DNA from: Taishania sp045629585
GTDB lineage: Bacteria; Bacteroidota; Bacteroidia; Flavobacteriales_D; Crocinitomicaceae
Assembly (NCBI GenBank): GCA_045629585.1
Contig: JAZQRM010000056.1
Span: forward strand, 30,900-94,899
Length of the DNA: 64,000 nucleotides
Direction: 5' to 3'
The translations under genes and the position numbers were made by a program. How positions within the stretch are numbered: the stretch's first letter is position 1; each line of letters begins with the position of its first letter. Shown piece by piece: positions 34,868 to 43,454 of this stretch. The notes under the pieces are model-generated. The model saw only the letters and a list, made by a program, of their open reading frames with translations. It was not told where the DNA came from and did not search any database.

Positions 34868-37042
34868 TCACCCCACAACCCTCACAAACACTCCTTTCAC
34901 TTGCAAACTCTCTAATTCTTCCTCCTTCAAAATAAGCGTTTCAAAGTTTGCGTTTGTCGATCGTGGTATTAAGTGAATTTCACGGTGGTTCCAGCCTTCT
35001 TCTGTGATTGTTTTTTTGCTTAAATATTCTTTGATAGTGTATTGAGCACCGCTTTCGTCGAGGTGTTGTGTGGCGCTTTCTACCAAGCAAATTAAGCCAT
35101 TGCGCGAGCCGCCTTCGTCTTTACGAAAAAGACAAATACGGCCATTCGGTATGACTTTGTTCATGGATTCTCCCACCACTTTACAGGCAAAATAACGGTT
35201 GGCATCAAAATGCTCATGTAATTGAAGGTATTGCGGTTCACCTGCCATTTGTTCTTCGCTAAATGATCCTGCGGCCACAGATAAATCGTAGTAAGGAACT
35301 CTGTTTTCTCCAGGTTCGTCAAAGAGTTCAATAACGTTTTGTGTATTTGCACTTTCAAAAGTGGGTATGAATTGTTGGAAATAACGACGTAGATTGTCAT
35401 TGCACACATAAATGTACGTTCCTCTAATTCCACGCAACAAAATCGTTTTGTAAATATTGATGATATACGCTTTGAGGGTATCTAAATCAGCAATACTGTT
35501 CTTTCCATTTTTATCTTTGTAACGTTCCTTGTACACGACAAACTCATTGGTTTCAAAATCATAATCGAGTTCAGGACCAATGATGATACCCGCGTAGTTT
35601 AAATCATATCCTTGTGTGGTATGTATACAACCAACTTCGCTGATGGCATTTGGAGAGTTTACCCAATCCACTGCAACGCTATTCCATTTTAAATGGGTGT
35701 TACCAATTTGAATATCGAACAGCGATTTGTCTTTATTAGAAATCCATTCCCATGCGAAACCAGCAATTAAACGAGAAAGTCCGTAATTGGCTTCACGTTT
35801 ACGAATTTCTTTGACCATCTGAGAAACATCCTCAAAAAGGAATAAATCGTACTCCGAAAAATGCGCTTGCTTTTGCTGTTGTTGAATTACTGGATTAAAT
35901 AGTCGATGCACTAGTTTAACATAATCGTTTCCACCTTTCACACGAAATTGCGTTTTCAACTCCTCTATACGTGTCGATTTTTCTAATTGCAAATCTTCAA
36001 AATCTTCTTCCTTCACATCCGAAGGTTTAATGGATTGACTTACATCATAAAAGATGATGGAACGATGTGCTTGCAATTTCACCCAATCCAATTCGGAAGC
36101 GGTCATTTTATCCAGACCGAGTAACTCACAATTCTTATCAAAAGTTCCAAAGTATGAACCTAAGTTAGTACGCTTACGCAAACGGTGACCTTCATCCACG
36201 AGAATCAAATCGTATTTTTGAGAGGTCAACTCCGAAGGACCGATCACCATTTTGGCAGAAAGTCCTTTGATGTTTTTAAAAACATTTGCCACCGTTTTAC
36301 GGAAAGAAGCCATGGGAATGACCAATGCCATGTTCAATTCACCATACTTTTCTTTTACGGCTTTTACCAAATCATACAACTCTTGGTCTTCTTCATCAAA
36401 ATCTGCAAAATTGAAATCGTCGAGACTTGTCTTTAGCAATTTCATTAAGAAAATCGCTAGGATAGATTTCCCTGTTCCTGCTCCGCCTTTAATCAAACTT
36501 ACTTTAGCATTTTCGTCTAATAAGCAATGTAAAACGGTTTTTAGTCCATTCACTTGCTCTTTGGAAAGAGATTTATAAGGAGAATATTTGAATAAATCTG
36601 AATTATCAATGTACTCTAAAGAATGTTGGGTGATTCCCATGGAGCGCAATTCACTCCACACATCCTCAAATAAGGTCCAATAACTTTTTTGATCGTAATA
36701 ACGGTGATTAGAGATTCCTAGATTTCCATTCTGCAAAGCATATTTCCCATCTGCAGCAATGTATCGAATTAAATTTGCTTCTAAATCAAGCGTTGCTGAC
36801 TTATTAAACAATTCACTAAGAATAATATTCACACTCTTTAAATGTTGCTTTTTAGCCGTTTTAGAATGTGTTTTTAATCGCGTAAGCACATCTGTTGTTT
36901 CACCAACATAAGCATCCTTCGTTTGTTCATTACGCAGAAAATATACCAATGGCCAATTCAAAAAATCTTGGTGTTTGAATCGGACTTCTGTTTCGAGTGT
37001 TTCGTCTAAGTGGTAGCTAGTAATAGAGAAGTTTTTCGTCAC
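34868..37042 (-). CDS. GIY-YIG nuclease / DUF2075 SF1 helicase / S24 LexA-like protease fusion
   Basis: A 724-residue protein with a GTG start, 3 nt after the MazG-like gene. The N-terminus holds a GIY-YIG-like domain (LVYFLRNE ... DAYVGETTDVLTRLKTHSK, then a Glu in LEANLIRY). About residues 150-560 form a DUF2075-type SF1 helicase: Walker A GGAGTGKS near 185, Walker B LILVDEGHRLRKR, and IHTTQGYDLNYAGIIIG (motif V). The last 150 residues are an S24/LexA-type protease domain with Ser near residue 622 (CKVVGESMNKVIPNG) and Lys near 669 (YTIKEYLSKK). No HTH is present. It may sense damage or single-stranded DNA and self-cleave to switch the helicase or nuclease; this is inference. Confidence 0.85.
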   Translation of the reverse strand: MTKNFSITSYHLDETLETEVRFKHQDFLNWPLVYFLRNEQTKDAYVGETTDVLTRLKTHSKTAKKQHLKSVNIILSELFNKSATLDLEANLIRYIAADGKYALQNGNLGISNHRYYDQKSYWTLFEDVWSELRSMGITQHSLEYIDNSDLFKYSPYKSLSKEQVNGLKTVLHCLLDENAKVSLIKGGAGTGKSILAIFLMKLLKTSLDDFNFADFDEEDQELYDLVKAVKEKYGELNMALVIPMASFRKTVANVFKNIKGLSAKMVIGPSELTSQKYDLILVDEGHRLRKRTNLGSYFGTFDKNCELLGLDKMTASELDWVKLQAHRSIIFYDVSQSIKPSDVKEEDFEDLQLEKSTRIEELKTQFRVKGGNDYVKLVHRLFNPVIQQQQKQAHFSEYDLFLFEDVSQMVKEIRKREANYGLSRLIAGFAWEWISNKDKSLFDIQIGNTHLKWNSVAVDWVNSPNAISEVGCIHTTQGYDLNYAGIIIGPELDYDFETNEFVVYKERYKDKNGKNSIADLDTLKAYIINIYKTILLRGIRGTYIYVCNDNLRRYFQQFIPTFESANTQNVIELFDEPGENRVPYYDLSVAAGSFSEEQMAGEPQYLQLHEHFDANRYFACKVVGESMNKVIPNGRICLFRKDEGGSRNGLICLVESATQHLDESGAQYTIKEYLSKKTITEEGWNHREIHLIPRSTNANFETLILKEEELESLQVKGVFVRVVG

Positions 37043-37045
37043 GAT

Positions 37046-37372
37046 TTATAGTTTGTCATATTTTGTAGCCGTCCCTTTTGCCTTTTCAACGGGATATTTC
37101 TGATTATTCAATTCTAGTTTATCCAAAATGATTTGGTTGATATCCAATTGATGTTTGTCAGCTAATAACAAAGCATACATCAACACATCCGCCAATTCTT
37201 CCTTTATTTTAGCTTGATCACACTCCTCATTGCCCTTCCACAAAAACAGTTCTAACAATTCAGAAGCTTCAATTGAAAGTGCTACTGCTAAGTCTTTTGA
37301 ATTATGAAATTGTTCCCAATCACGATCATTGCGAAATTGAATAAGTTTTTGAAGTGTTGTAGGGTCAATCAT
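37046..37372 (-). CDS. MazG-like nucleotide pyrophosphohydrolase
   Basis: A 108-residue all-alpha NTP pyrophosphohydrolase of the MazG/dCTPase (RS21-C6) type. The metal-binding helices show ALSIEASELLELFLW (ExxE) and KIKEELADVLMYALLLAD (ExxD). It should hydrolyse (d)NTPs to monophosphates. It lies 3 nt upstream of the helicase fusion gene, so both are translated together. In a defence context it could deplete nucleotides or clean the pool. A 99-nt gap with no recognised promoter separates it from the DUF4236 gene. Confidence 0.9.
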   Translation of the reverse strand: MIDPTTLQKLIQFRNDRDWEQFHNSKDLAVALSIEASELLELFLWKGNEECDQAKIKEELADVLMYALLLADKHQLDINQIILDKLELNNQKYPVEKAKGTATKYDKL

Positions 37373-37471
37373 TTGATGAATAATAAATGTTAAAAAAACC
37401 TATTTATAAAGGTAATGAATTAAATGGAAGTTGGTGTGTGAACAGTATACAATTCCCCCCTCCTTGACTCA

Positions 37472-37651
37472 TTAAAAGATCTTTCGAAAATAAAATCCTG
37501 TTCCTTTTATACCAAAACTGAGGAAAAGGCGACCATTAGTCGTTCGCCCTATCCTAAAACCAAACAATTGAAAACTAGGTGTAATTCCTTTCTTGGATAC
37601 CGTAACCTTTGCTGGTCCAACTGCTTTCGATTTTCTAAAGCTCCACCCCAT
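37472..37651 (-). CDS. DUF4236 small protein
   Basis: This 59-residue reading, from the ATG at 37651 to a TAA at 37472, starts MGWSFRKSKAVGPAKVTVSK and continues KGITPSFQLFGFRIGRTTNG. This is the DUF4236 pattern (WxFRKS, P-x-K/R-x-x-x-S-K-x-G-x-x-x-S, GxxxG). The family often occurs as small N-terminal or free domains of unknown function. It starts only 2 nt after the DUF4407 stop codon, so the two belong together. Confidence 0.85.
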   Translation of the reverse strand: MGWSFRKSKAVGPAKVTVSKKGITPSFQLFGFRIGRTTNGRLFLSFGIKGTGFYFRKIF

Positions 37652-37653
37652 AC

Positions 37654-39039
37654 TTACGTTGACAAATGTTTTTCCTTAAATTCTTGCACTTTTTTCTTTG
37701 CAATATCGTTTTGTACCAACGCAATATCTTTTAAAATATCTTTTTTAAGTTGATTTTCTATATCTGTTCGTTCTTTTACTTGCCTTTGCTGGGCTTCATA
37801 TTCTATGGTGCGTATTCGCCTTTGATTTTCAAGATATTCCTCCATTTTCTGTTCTAGAGCAAATCTTAATTGTTGTTCTTTGTGATAGATCGCCCAATCG
37901 TAAGCACCTACAGGAGTCGATATTTTAGCAATAGTAGGCAAGATCTCAATTAAAATGAAAATTATACGAACTAACCATAACATCAAGAAAATTGTTTTCC
38001 CTTCGGGACGATCTGGATCATCTGTCACAGCCAAACTTTCAAGCACCATAAATTTTAGTATGAATCCTTTTTGTTTACCATACAAATCCTCCGCTTCTTT
38101 TTTTACTTGCTCGGTATTTTTCAAACTTTGATTAATCGAGTTTCTACTTTCTTTTATATTATCAGAGTAGTTTTTCTGCTCTGTTCGGAGTTCTGCAATC
38201 CATTCTTTCAAATACGTAGTTCGATCATTCTCCGCTTTATTAAAACTATTTCTTGCTTCAAAATAAATGGGTTGTAATTTCTTAACGCGTTCTTTTTTAT
38301 TCAAGTACGTTTCATAGGCTGAACCAGACCTTAGTTTTTGTCCATATTCATCAACCGGAATAGCGCTATAAGCACGACTTTCTTCATTCTCCGCCGCTTT
38401 TAAATTCTTTTGCGCTTCTCCCATTTGCTTACTTAACGTATTTGCTTCCGTTTTAAGCAAATCATATGTAGGATCTGATTGAGGCTCTCCAGCTCCCAAT
38501 AAACCTTCAACTTTACTTAAATTCAAACTATCATTTGATAAAATCAACTGCTTGTCTGTCAAAGCCTCATTACGTCTGGATTTAAGTTGTGTTTTATTGG
38601 TCATATCCAACTTAAAATCTTTCATTCCACTTTCAATATTTTCACTGAAGATTAAAAGCTCTAATGGAATAGAAATTACAAAGGCAATTAAAATAGCCAA
38701 GATAGAACGAGACAATAAAGGAACGAGCACTTTCTGTTTAGGCTGAGTCGGATCTTTCTTTAATGTGACTACCATGCTTCTGTCTATACTGAAAATCAAT
38801 GCTGCCCAAATAATCCCAAAAATAATAGCAGCCCACAAACTGTCGCCGAAATAATACCCTGCATATCCTCCTGAGCAAAAGGCTAAAAGTGTGGTCATAA
38901 AAATCGTAAACCCGATACCTGCTTGGCGATTGTAGTCTGTTGGACATTCCTTAAGCACACTAATTTCTGCTCCTGATAGTAACCAAAAGAAATATTGTAT
39001 GGAAGAGTATTTAGGCTCTTCGTTGTTTGATACGTTCAT
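37654..39039 (-). CDS. DUF4407 membrane protein with a long coiled-coil
   Basis: A 461-residue protein; the ATG at 39039 was chosen over the TTG at 39048. Four membrane helices are visible: GIGFTIFMTTLLAFCSGGYAGYYFG and LWAAIIFGIIWAALIFSID early, ILAILIAFVISIPLELLIF next, and IFLMLWLVRIIFILIEILPT late. Between the third and fourth lies a coiled-coil-rich domain of about 180 residues, and a charged tail (about 70 residues) closes the protein. DUF4407 has no known biochemical role. Its gene overlaps the preceding membrane-protein gene by 29 nt and the DUF4236 gene follows at once. Confidence 0.87.
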   Translation of the reverse strand: MNVSNNEEPKYSSIQYFFWLLSGAEISVLKECPTDYNRQAGIGFTIFMTTLLAFCSGGYAGYYFGDSLWAAIIFGIIWAALIFSIDRSMVVTLKKDPTQPKQKVLVPLLSRSILAILIAFVISIPLELLIFSENIESGMKDFKLDMTNKTQLKSRRNEALTDKQLILSNDSLNLSKVEGLLGAGEPQSDPTYDLLKTEANTLSKQMGEAQKNLKAAENEESRAYSAIPVDEYGQKLRSGSAYETYLNKKERVKKLQPIYFEARNSFNKAENDRTTYLKEWIAELRTEQKNYSDNIKESRNSINQSLKNTEQVKKEAEDLYGKQKGFILKFMVLESLAVTDDPDRPEGKTIFLMLWLVRIIFILIEILPTIAKISTPVGAYDWAIYHKEQQLRFALEQKMEEYLENQRRIRTIEYEAQQRQVKERTDIENQLKKDILKDIALVQNDIAKKKVQEFKEKHLST

Positions 39040-39640
39040 AGTTTTCAATAAATATGGAATACAAAGAATTTTTGTTTAAATAATTTAAATAAAGAGGCAG
39101 GATAAATAATATCGCAGTGAGTATACAAATGATGCTACTGAACATTAAGACAGTTGAACTATATTGATTAAAAAACAAACATTGGAAAAAGGCTTTTGGT
39201 TTTAACCATATTTGCTCAATCCATCCAATAGGTTCTAATCCTCTCTCGTCATACAGTTGTAACAGAATTTCACTTTGAAAAATGTATAAACAATACATAA
39301 AAGACAATAGCATAGAAATCAACACATAACCAGCTGCGATAAATACGAACCATTGCATCCTGTACTGCAAACCTTCATTCTTTATCAAAAATTGGTTTAT
39401 TTGCTTCAGGAGTTTATACCCATAAAAAGCGACGATAGCAGCTACAAATCCCCTAAGTAGTAAAAAAGGAATATTCAAACTTTGTAATAAGCTTAAAATC
39501 CCTAGAAATACAAAGATGACTTGAAACAAGGATAATAATCCAATGCTTAGAATATTTGTCCTAAAGATATTCGCTTGATCGACAAAAAAGGGATTATACC
39601 CGGCCAAAACAATGAGCTCGTCAGCTATCTTTTTTCTCAT
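39011..39640 (-). CDS. Polytopic membrane protein of the vWA/PP2C/kinase cluster
   Basis: A 209-residue protein with about four membrane helices (ILSIGLLSLFQVIFVFLGILSLL, LLLRGFVAAIVAFYGYKLL, WFVFIAAGYVLISMLLSFMYCLYIF, and a late VLMFSSIICILTAILFILPLYL). The ATG at 39640 was preferred over a TTG at 39652. I do not recognise the family. Its start lies inside the end of the kinase gene and its end overlaps DUF4407, so it is firmly part of this operon and could anchor the complex at the membrane. Confidence 0.72.
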   Translation of the reverse strand: MRKKIADELIVLAGYNPFFVDQANIFRTNILSIGLLSLFQVIFVFLGILSLLQSLNIPFLLLRGFVAAIVAFYGYKLLKQINQFLIKNEGLQYRMQWFVFIAAGYVLISMLLSFMYCLYIFQSEILLQLYDERGLEPIGWIEQIWLKPKAFFQCLFFNQYSSTVLMFSSIICILTAILFILPLYLNYLNKNSLYSIFIENYERIKQRRA

Positions 39641-41624
39641 AGTAGGTATCAATCCATTTTAAAACTGCTTCAAGGGGTTTCTTTAAGCTAAACCCTTTTT
39701 TGTCACTTACTAGTTCCGAAAATTCGAGCTGTGGTAGTTCCAAATATTCTTCCAAATGCTGTTCTAGTCCCAAATCTATCGAATCAATTAACACGGTCTC
39801 CATTCGTAACTGTGGTAAAATCTGCGTAGAAAATACGGGTAACTTCTGCACATTGATGACAATTGGTGAACTAGAGGAGTTAAACAACTCATTGGAAGCT
39901 CTTAATTCATACTTCGTAAGATCTTTTGGGAAAACTTCTATCTGACTTTGTCCGGTAACTTCTACAGCTGTTTTCCTGTCGGTCCATAGCTCTATTTTAG
40001 TCGCATTTTCAACATTCCAAGACAATAAAGCAGGTACGCTTTCAAGTACAAAATCTAAGTTTGTTTCAAATGCATTAATCGCTACGCGTTTAAAAACCTG
40101 AACGCTTAACTCCTTGTAGAAAATTGTCTTCCCATCTAAAGCTGTTACTTTCAACTGTAAGGTCTGATCAACTTCAAATCTAAGTGGTCTAACACCACGA
40201 CTTCTCAAATCAATCCATTCTCTGTTATAATATAATTGTACTTTTTCAGCAAAATCAATGTCCCAAGAAAGTTCGTTATCTATACCGAATTCAACTTTAC
40301 TATTTGCTAATTTAAAGTCCTTAATTACTACTGCTGGAAGAACATCTACTGTTAATACTTCTTCTATCGAACCGAAAGAATTACGAGCGGTCAGTTTAAA
40401 TACTGTTTGCTGTATAATTTTAAATTCCTTCGATCCTTTAGCTTCTACCTTGCCAATAGAACTTAGTTCCACAGCTGTTGCGTTATCAACCTCCCAATCT
40501 ACTACTATTGATTTACCCGATAAAACCTTCTCACGAGATATGCTAAATAGTGTAATTGACGGCGGTTGCTGTACTGCTAACAGAACATTTTGCCATTCTC
40601 GATATGTCGTTCGCTTGGTTTTGGTATCATATCCGTAGTTGACCGTATTATATAACTGCTTGTAGATTGATTCTGGTAAAACTTGCTTGTACCATTTTAC
40701 AACGATATCATAAACTTGTTTATTAACGCTGTTGAAATAGTTTTCTGAAGGAGAGATTTCAGGCCATTTATAGTTCTTAAAATACTCACGTGTTACACGA
40801 GGACTTAATTCTTTTAAATAAAAGAGAGGATGTGTCGTCGTCAAAATATAATGTACTCCAATAGCCACAGACCATAAATCAGAAAGTAGATTTACTTCAA
40901 TAAGTTGGATACCATTCTTTCCCGATTGACTCAACTGATCCCAAATTTCGGGTGCAACCCAATCATTGGGAGCTCCCCAAGTATTAGGCTTATCATCGGC
41001 ATTTTCGGTAATTGTACCACTATCAAAATCGATGATGGCACATTCAAACGTCTGGGTATTAATGAAAATTGCCTCTGGTTTTAAATCCGCGTGTATGAAA
41101 TGAAATTCTTGCAGTAACTTAAATGCTGAAACGAGATGGTAAGCAATCAACATCTTGTTATCCAGCGTTATCATCTGATAACTTTTTAATAAAGCGTCTT
41201 CATTTAAAACATCATTGAATTCTTCAAAACCCAAGCTTTTTAAATTATTTGCAGAAAATCCTCTACAACTATTACCATTGATCGTTCCTTCAAAACTAAA
41301 TTGTGGTACACCCTTTAGCCCCAGATATTCTTCCAAAAGCGTCTTTCCTGATGCCTGAACAATCTCCTTATTCTTCGCTTCTAACTTCTTCTGAAGTCTT
41401 TGAATGATGTTAAAATTATGATCTTGTTTTTTAGTTGTACTCTCTTTAAAAAGCTTAATTACTTGAGGTTTCGTAAGTGCACGCCCATTTACACTGCGAC
41501 AAATGTGTACTGCCCCAAACGCCCCCTCTGCGATCGGCGTAGCCTCTATTTCTATACTCGTTACGTGATCAAAATCGGGTAACAAGCGCGTACTCAACGA
41601 ACGCTGTATAACAATGGTTCTCAA
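39621..41624 (-). CDS. Ser/Thr-kinase-like protein with C-terminal Ig-like repeats
   Basis: A 667-residue protein with a TTG start, because no ATG precedes the first kinase strand. The kinase fold spans about residues 20-340: EGAFGAVHI (Gly loop), PQVIKLFKES (VAIK Lys), FIHADLKPEAIFI (HRD region) and CAIIDFDSGTI (DFG region). The Mg-binding Asn of the catalytic loop is Ala here and DFG reads DFD, so activity may be altered. Three beta-sandwich Ig-like repeats follow (PPSITLFSISREKVLSGKSI, VVIKDFKLANSKVEFG, AINAFETNLDFV). It is in the same frame as the PP2C stop just upstream. It acts with vWA and PP2C proteins as in TerY-P triads. Confidence 0.83.
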   Translation of the reverse strand: MRTIVIQRSLSTRLLPDFDHVTSIEIEATPIAEGAFGAVHICRSVNGRALTKPQVIKLFKESTTKKQDHNFNIIQRLQKKLEAKNKEIVQASGKTLLEEYLGLKGVPQFSFEGTINGNSCRGFSANNLKSLGFEEFNDVLNEDALLKSYQMITLDNKMLIAYHLVSAFKLLQEFHFIHADLKPEAIFINTQTFECAIIDFDSGTITENADDKPNTWGAPNDWVAPEIWDQLSQSGKNGIQLIEVNLLSDLWSVAIGVHYILTTTHPLFYLKELSPRVTREYFKNYKWPEISPSENYFNSVNKQVYDIVVKWYKQVLPESIYKQLYNTVNYGYDTKTKRTTYREWQNVLLAVQQPPSITLFSISREKVLSGKSIVVDWEVDNATAVELSSIGKVEAKGSKEFKIIQQTVFKLTARNSFGSIEEVLTVDVLPAVVIKDFKLANSKVEFGIDNELSWDIDFAEKVQLYYNREWIDLRSRGVRPLRFEVDQTLQLKVTALDGKTIFYKELSVQVFKRVAINAFETNLDFVLESVPALLSWNVENATKIELWTDRKTAVEVTGQSQIEVFPKDLTKYELRASNELFNSSSSPIVINVQKLPVFSTQILPQLRMETVLIDSIDLGLEQHLEEYLELPQLEFSELVSDKKGFSLKKPLEAVLKWIDTYYEKKDS

Positions 41625-41642
41625 AACTTGTGATGTAATGGT

Positions 41643-42473
41643 TTAATTTTTTGTCACTGTGTTCACCACTAAACCAAAGGTTAAGTCATCGTCCATCAGT
41701 TTTTGCTCTTTGACCATTTCCAAATAATCCGTTAAAGCTTGATTCATCAGCTCTCGGTCAAGATGTGCAAAATCCCTCTCTTTTAACAATTGTAAAAGCG
41801 CATTCAGTTTGCGATCTCCCGCAATCCACAAATTCCCTTCTCGATCTTTAGCTACTGGATTGTGATCATTACTATATAAACCATCTGTAGAGCAAAGAAT
41901 CAGCTCTCCATACAGCGAATTATCCTTACTAATCTCTAGTACACTTGGAACAATCTGCTCTGCAGAAACCTCTAATGCCATAAATTTGTATAACACCTCT
42001 TTACCTCCTTCGTCTACCGTATGTGGATTTAGTAAATTTAAAGCACTCCAAGGGAAATAACGTTGCGGACTAAAATGGGCGAAATTACCGCGTATATGCC
42101 ACAAAGAACCATTGCCAATGTAGGCGACTACGTACTTTTCTTCAAATTCTAGCACACACATTAAAGTCGTTCCATAGGCTTGTGTCTTCGAATGTCCTTC
42201 TGGAACTTGATCTGAAAAAGTTTGTTGCAATTCACTTTGAACAGCTTTGAACAATTCCTTAAAATTTAATTCTGAAGTGTGGTTACATTTTTCCAACATC
42301 CTTTTAAGTGATTGAACACAAAAAGCAGCTCCTTCATCTGCTTTATAATGAGATCCAATTCCATCTGCCAAAATAACGCCCTTAAATTGCAAGGTATTAT
42401 TTTCCATTTGGTCAATAGCATCTTCATTGACAACTTTTAAAGTAGCGGTCTTGAGGTAATGATGTGAATGCAT
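41643..42473 (-). CDS. PP2C-type protein phosphatase
   Basis: A 276-residue PPM phosphatase with the metal-binding motifs in order: GVILADGIGSHYKADEGAA (motif with DG), TTLMCVLEFEEKYVVAYIGNGSLWHIR (compare GDSR), LILCSTDGLYSND (SDG), and DDDLTFGLVV near the C-terminus (the DD of the last motif). The third motif has Asn-Gly in place of Gly-Asp, a tolerated variant in bacterial PP2Cs. It should reverse the action of the kinase encoded 18 nt downstream. It begins 6 nt after the vWA gene. Confidence 0.87.
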   Translation of the reverse strand: MHSHHYLKTATLKVVNEDAIDQMENNTLQFKGVILADGIGSHYKADEGAAFCVQSLKRMLEKCNHTSELNFKELFKAVQSELQQTFSDQVPEGHSKTQAYGTTLMCVLEFEEKYVVAYIGNGSLWHIRGNFAHFSPQRYFPWSALNLLNPHTVDEGGKEVLYKFMALEVSAEQIVPSVLEISKDNSLYGELILCSTDGLYSNDHNPVAKDREGNLWIAGDRKLNALLQLLKERDFAHLDRELMNQALTDYLEMVKEQKLMDDDLTFGLVVNTVTKN

Positions 42474-42479
42474 GGATTA

Positions 42480-43157
42480 CTAATTAATTTTTCCAATTCC
42501 TGAGGATTGACTGATTGAACGTTCAAAGAACTTCCTCAATGCCTCGCCATCGTAAATGGTGGAATAATAAGAAACGGGATCGGAGGCAACAGTCTGCAAT
42601 AAATTTTTAACATCACCAGAATCGGATGCTTCTTCACCTACCTTTGAAAAATAAGCAGTTGCTATCGTAATACCAGGATTCTGTTTTAAGTTTTCAGCAA
42701 CGGCACGTGTTGTTTCCGGTTGAAAACATAAACCATCTGACATTAAAAGAATAATAACACTGTGCTTCAATCCATCCTGTGGCGCAGAATCCAAAAAATC
42801 TTCAGCTATTTTCTTCGCTTCATTTAAGCCTTCAAATATTTGTGTACCTCTACCTTTTCCTTCCAGTGGATCAAAATTTTCAGCATAGTAATCCAATTCA
42901 GCGAAAGGAGTTGGCGCAAGGGTCATGGAAGCTGTGACATCAAATTTGACACACGAAAACGAAAAATTGTTTTTTACACGACTGGCATCAAAACGAGAAA
43001 ACATTTCTTTGATCCCCATCTCTACCTCTTGTGCTTTTGTTAACTGCCCACGTCCTTTTTCGCGCATAGAACCACTGCCGTCCAACACCAAAATACCTAA
43101 TTGGTGAAATGTTTTAGGAACTTCTGGTTTATCAATAATTAATCCTGAGTTTTCCAT
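42480..43157 (-). CDS. von Willebrand A (TerY-like) protein
   Basis: A 225-residue single-domain vWA protein. The MIDAS motif is LVLDGSGSMREKG, with Asp26, Ser28 and Ser30 as metal ligands. A second conserved part is HSVIILLMSDGLCF (MIDAS Asp). No signal peptide or membrane helix is present, so it is cytoplasmic, as in TerY. It is the first gene of a 12-gene run that ends near 30.3 kb. vWA-kinase-PP2C triads are known from tellurite-resistance-linked systems and from control of type VI secretion. Confidence 0.85.
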   Translation of the reverse strand: MENSGLIIDKPEVPKTFHQLGILVLDGSGSMREKGRGQLTKAQEVEMGIKEMFSRFDASRVKNNFSFSCVKFDVTASMTLAPTPFAELDYYAENFDPLEGKGRGTQIFEGLNEAKKIAEDFLDSAPQDGLKHSVIILLMSDGLCFQPETTRAVAENLKQNPGITIATAYFSKVGEEASDSGDVKNLLQTVASDPVSYYSTIYDGEALRKFFERSISQSSGIGKIN

Positions 43158-43454
43158 CTTATACTGATTTTAGTTTATTGTTTAAACTCCATCAGCCACC
43201 CTACAAAACCATTTTATTTAAAAGAAAAGTATTCCGATATTGAAACATAAAAATTCCTTTCGTGCTACCTGATGATCATTCCTTTAAGATAAGTACGTAA
43301 TAAAAACAACAGACAGTTGCAGTAGTTGTAGTAGTGTTCTGAATATTGGTGAGTTTATGAAATTTAGTTAATTAGTTATTGTTTGCTAATGTACACTTTT
43401 ATTTAAAAAGGTTTAATACTCTTTGATGAGTTTATTCATCTTATCATAGAAGCT
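43158..43454. other. Intergenic gap between the eCIS operon and the vWA operon
   Basis: No gene or clear Bacteroidota promoter is visible. A weak hairpin GATGA/TCATC lies at 43425-43440, just beyond the ATPase stop. The gap presumably holds the promoter for the vWA operon and the end of the eCIS transcript. Confidence 0.4.

Noticed and set aside
31668..37042. A Gabija system
   Set aside because: The OLD protein is GajA-like, but no UvrD-like GajB is encoded next to it; the helicase present is a DUF2075-type fusion and an MBL gene lies between.
37042..43157. A complete tellurite-resistance (ter) operon
   Set aside because: Only the vWA-kinase-PP2C triad is present; no TerB, TerC, TerD or TerZ genes were seen.
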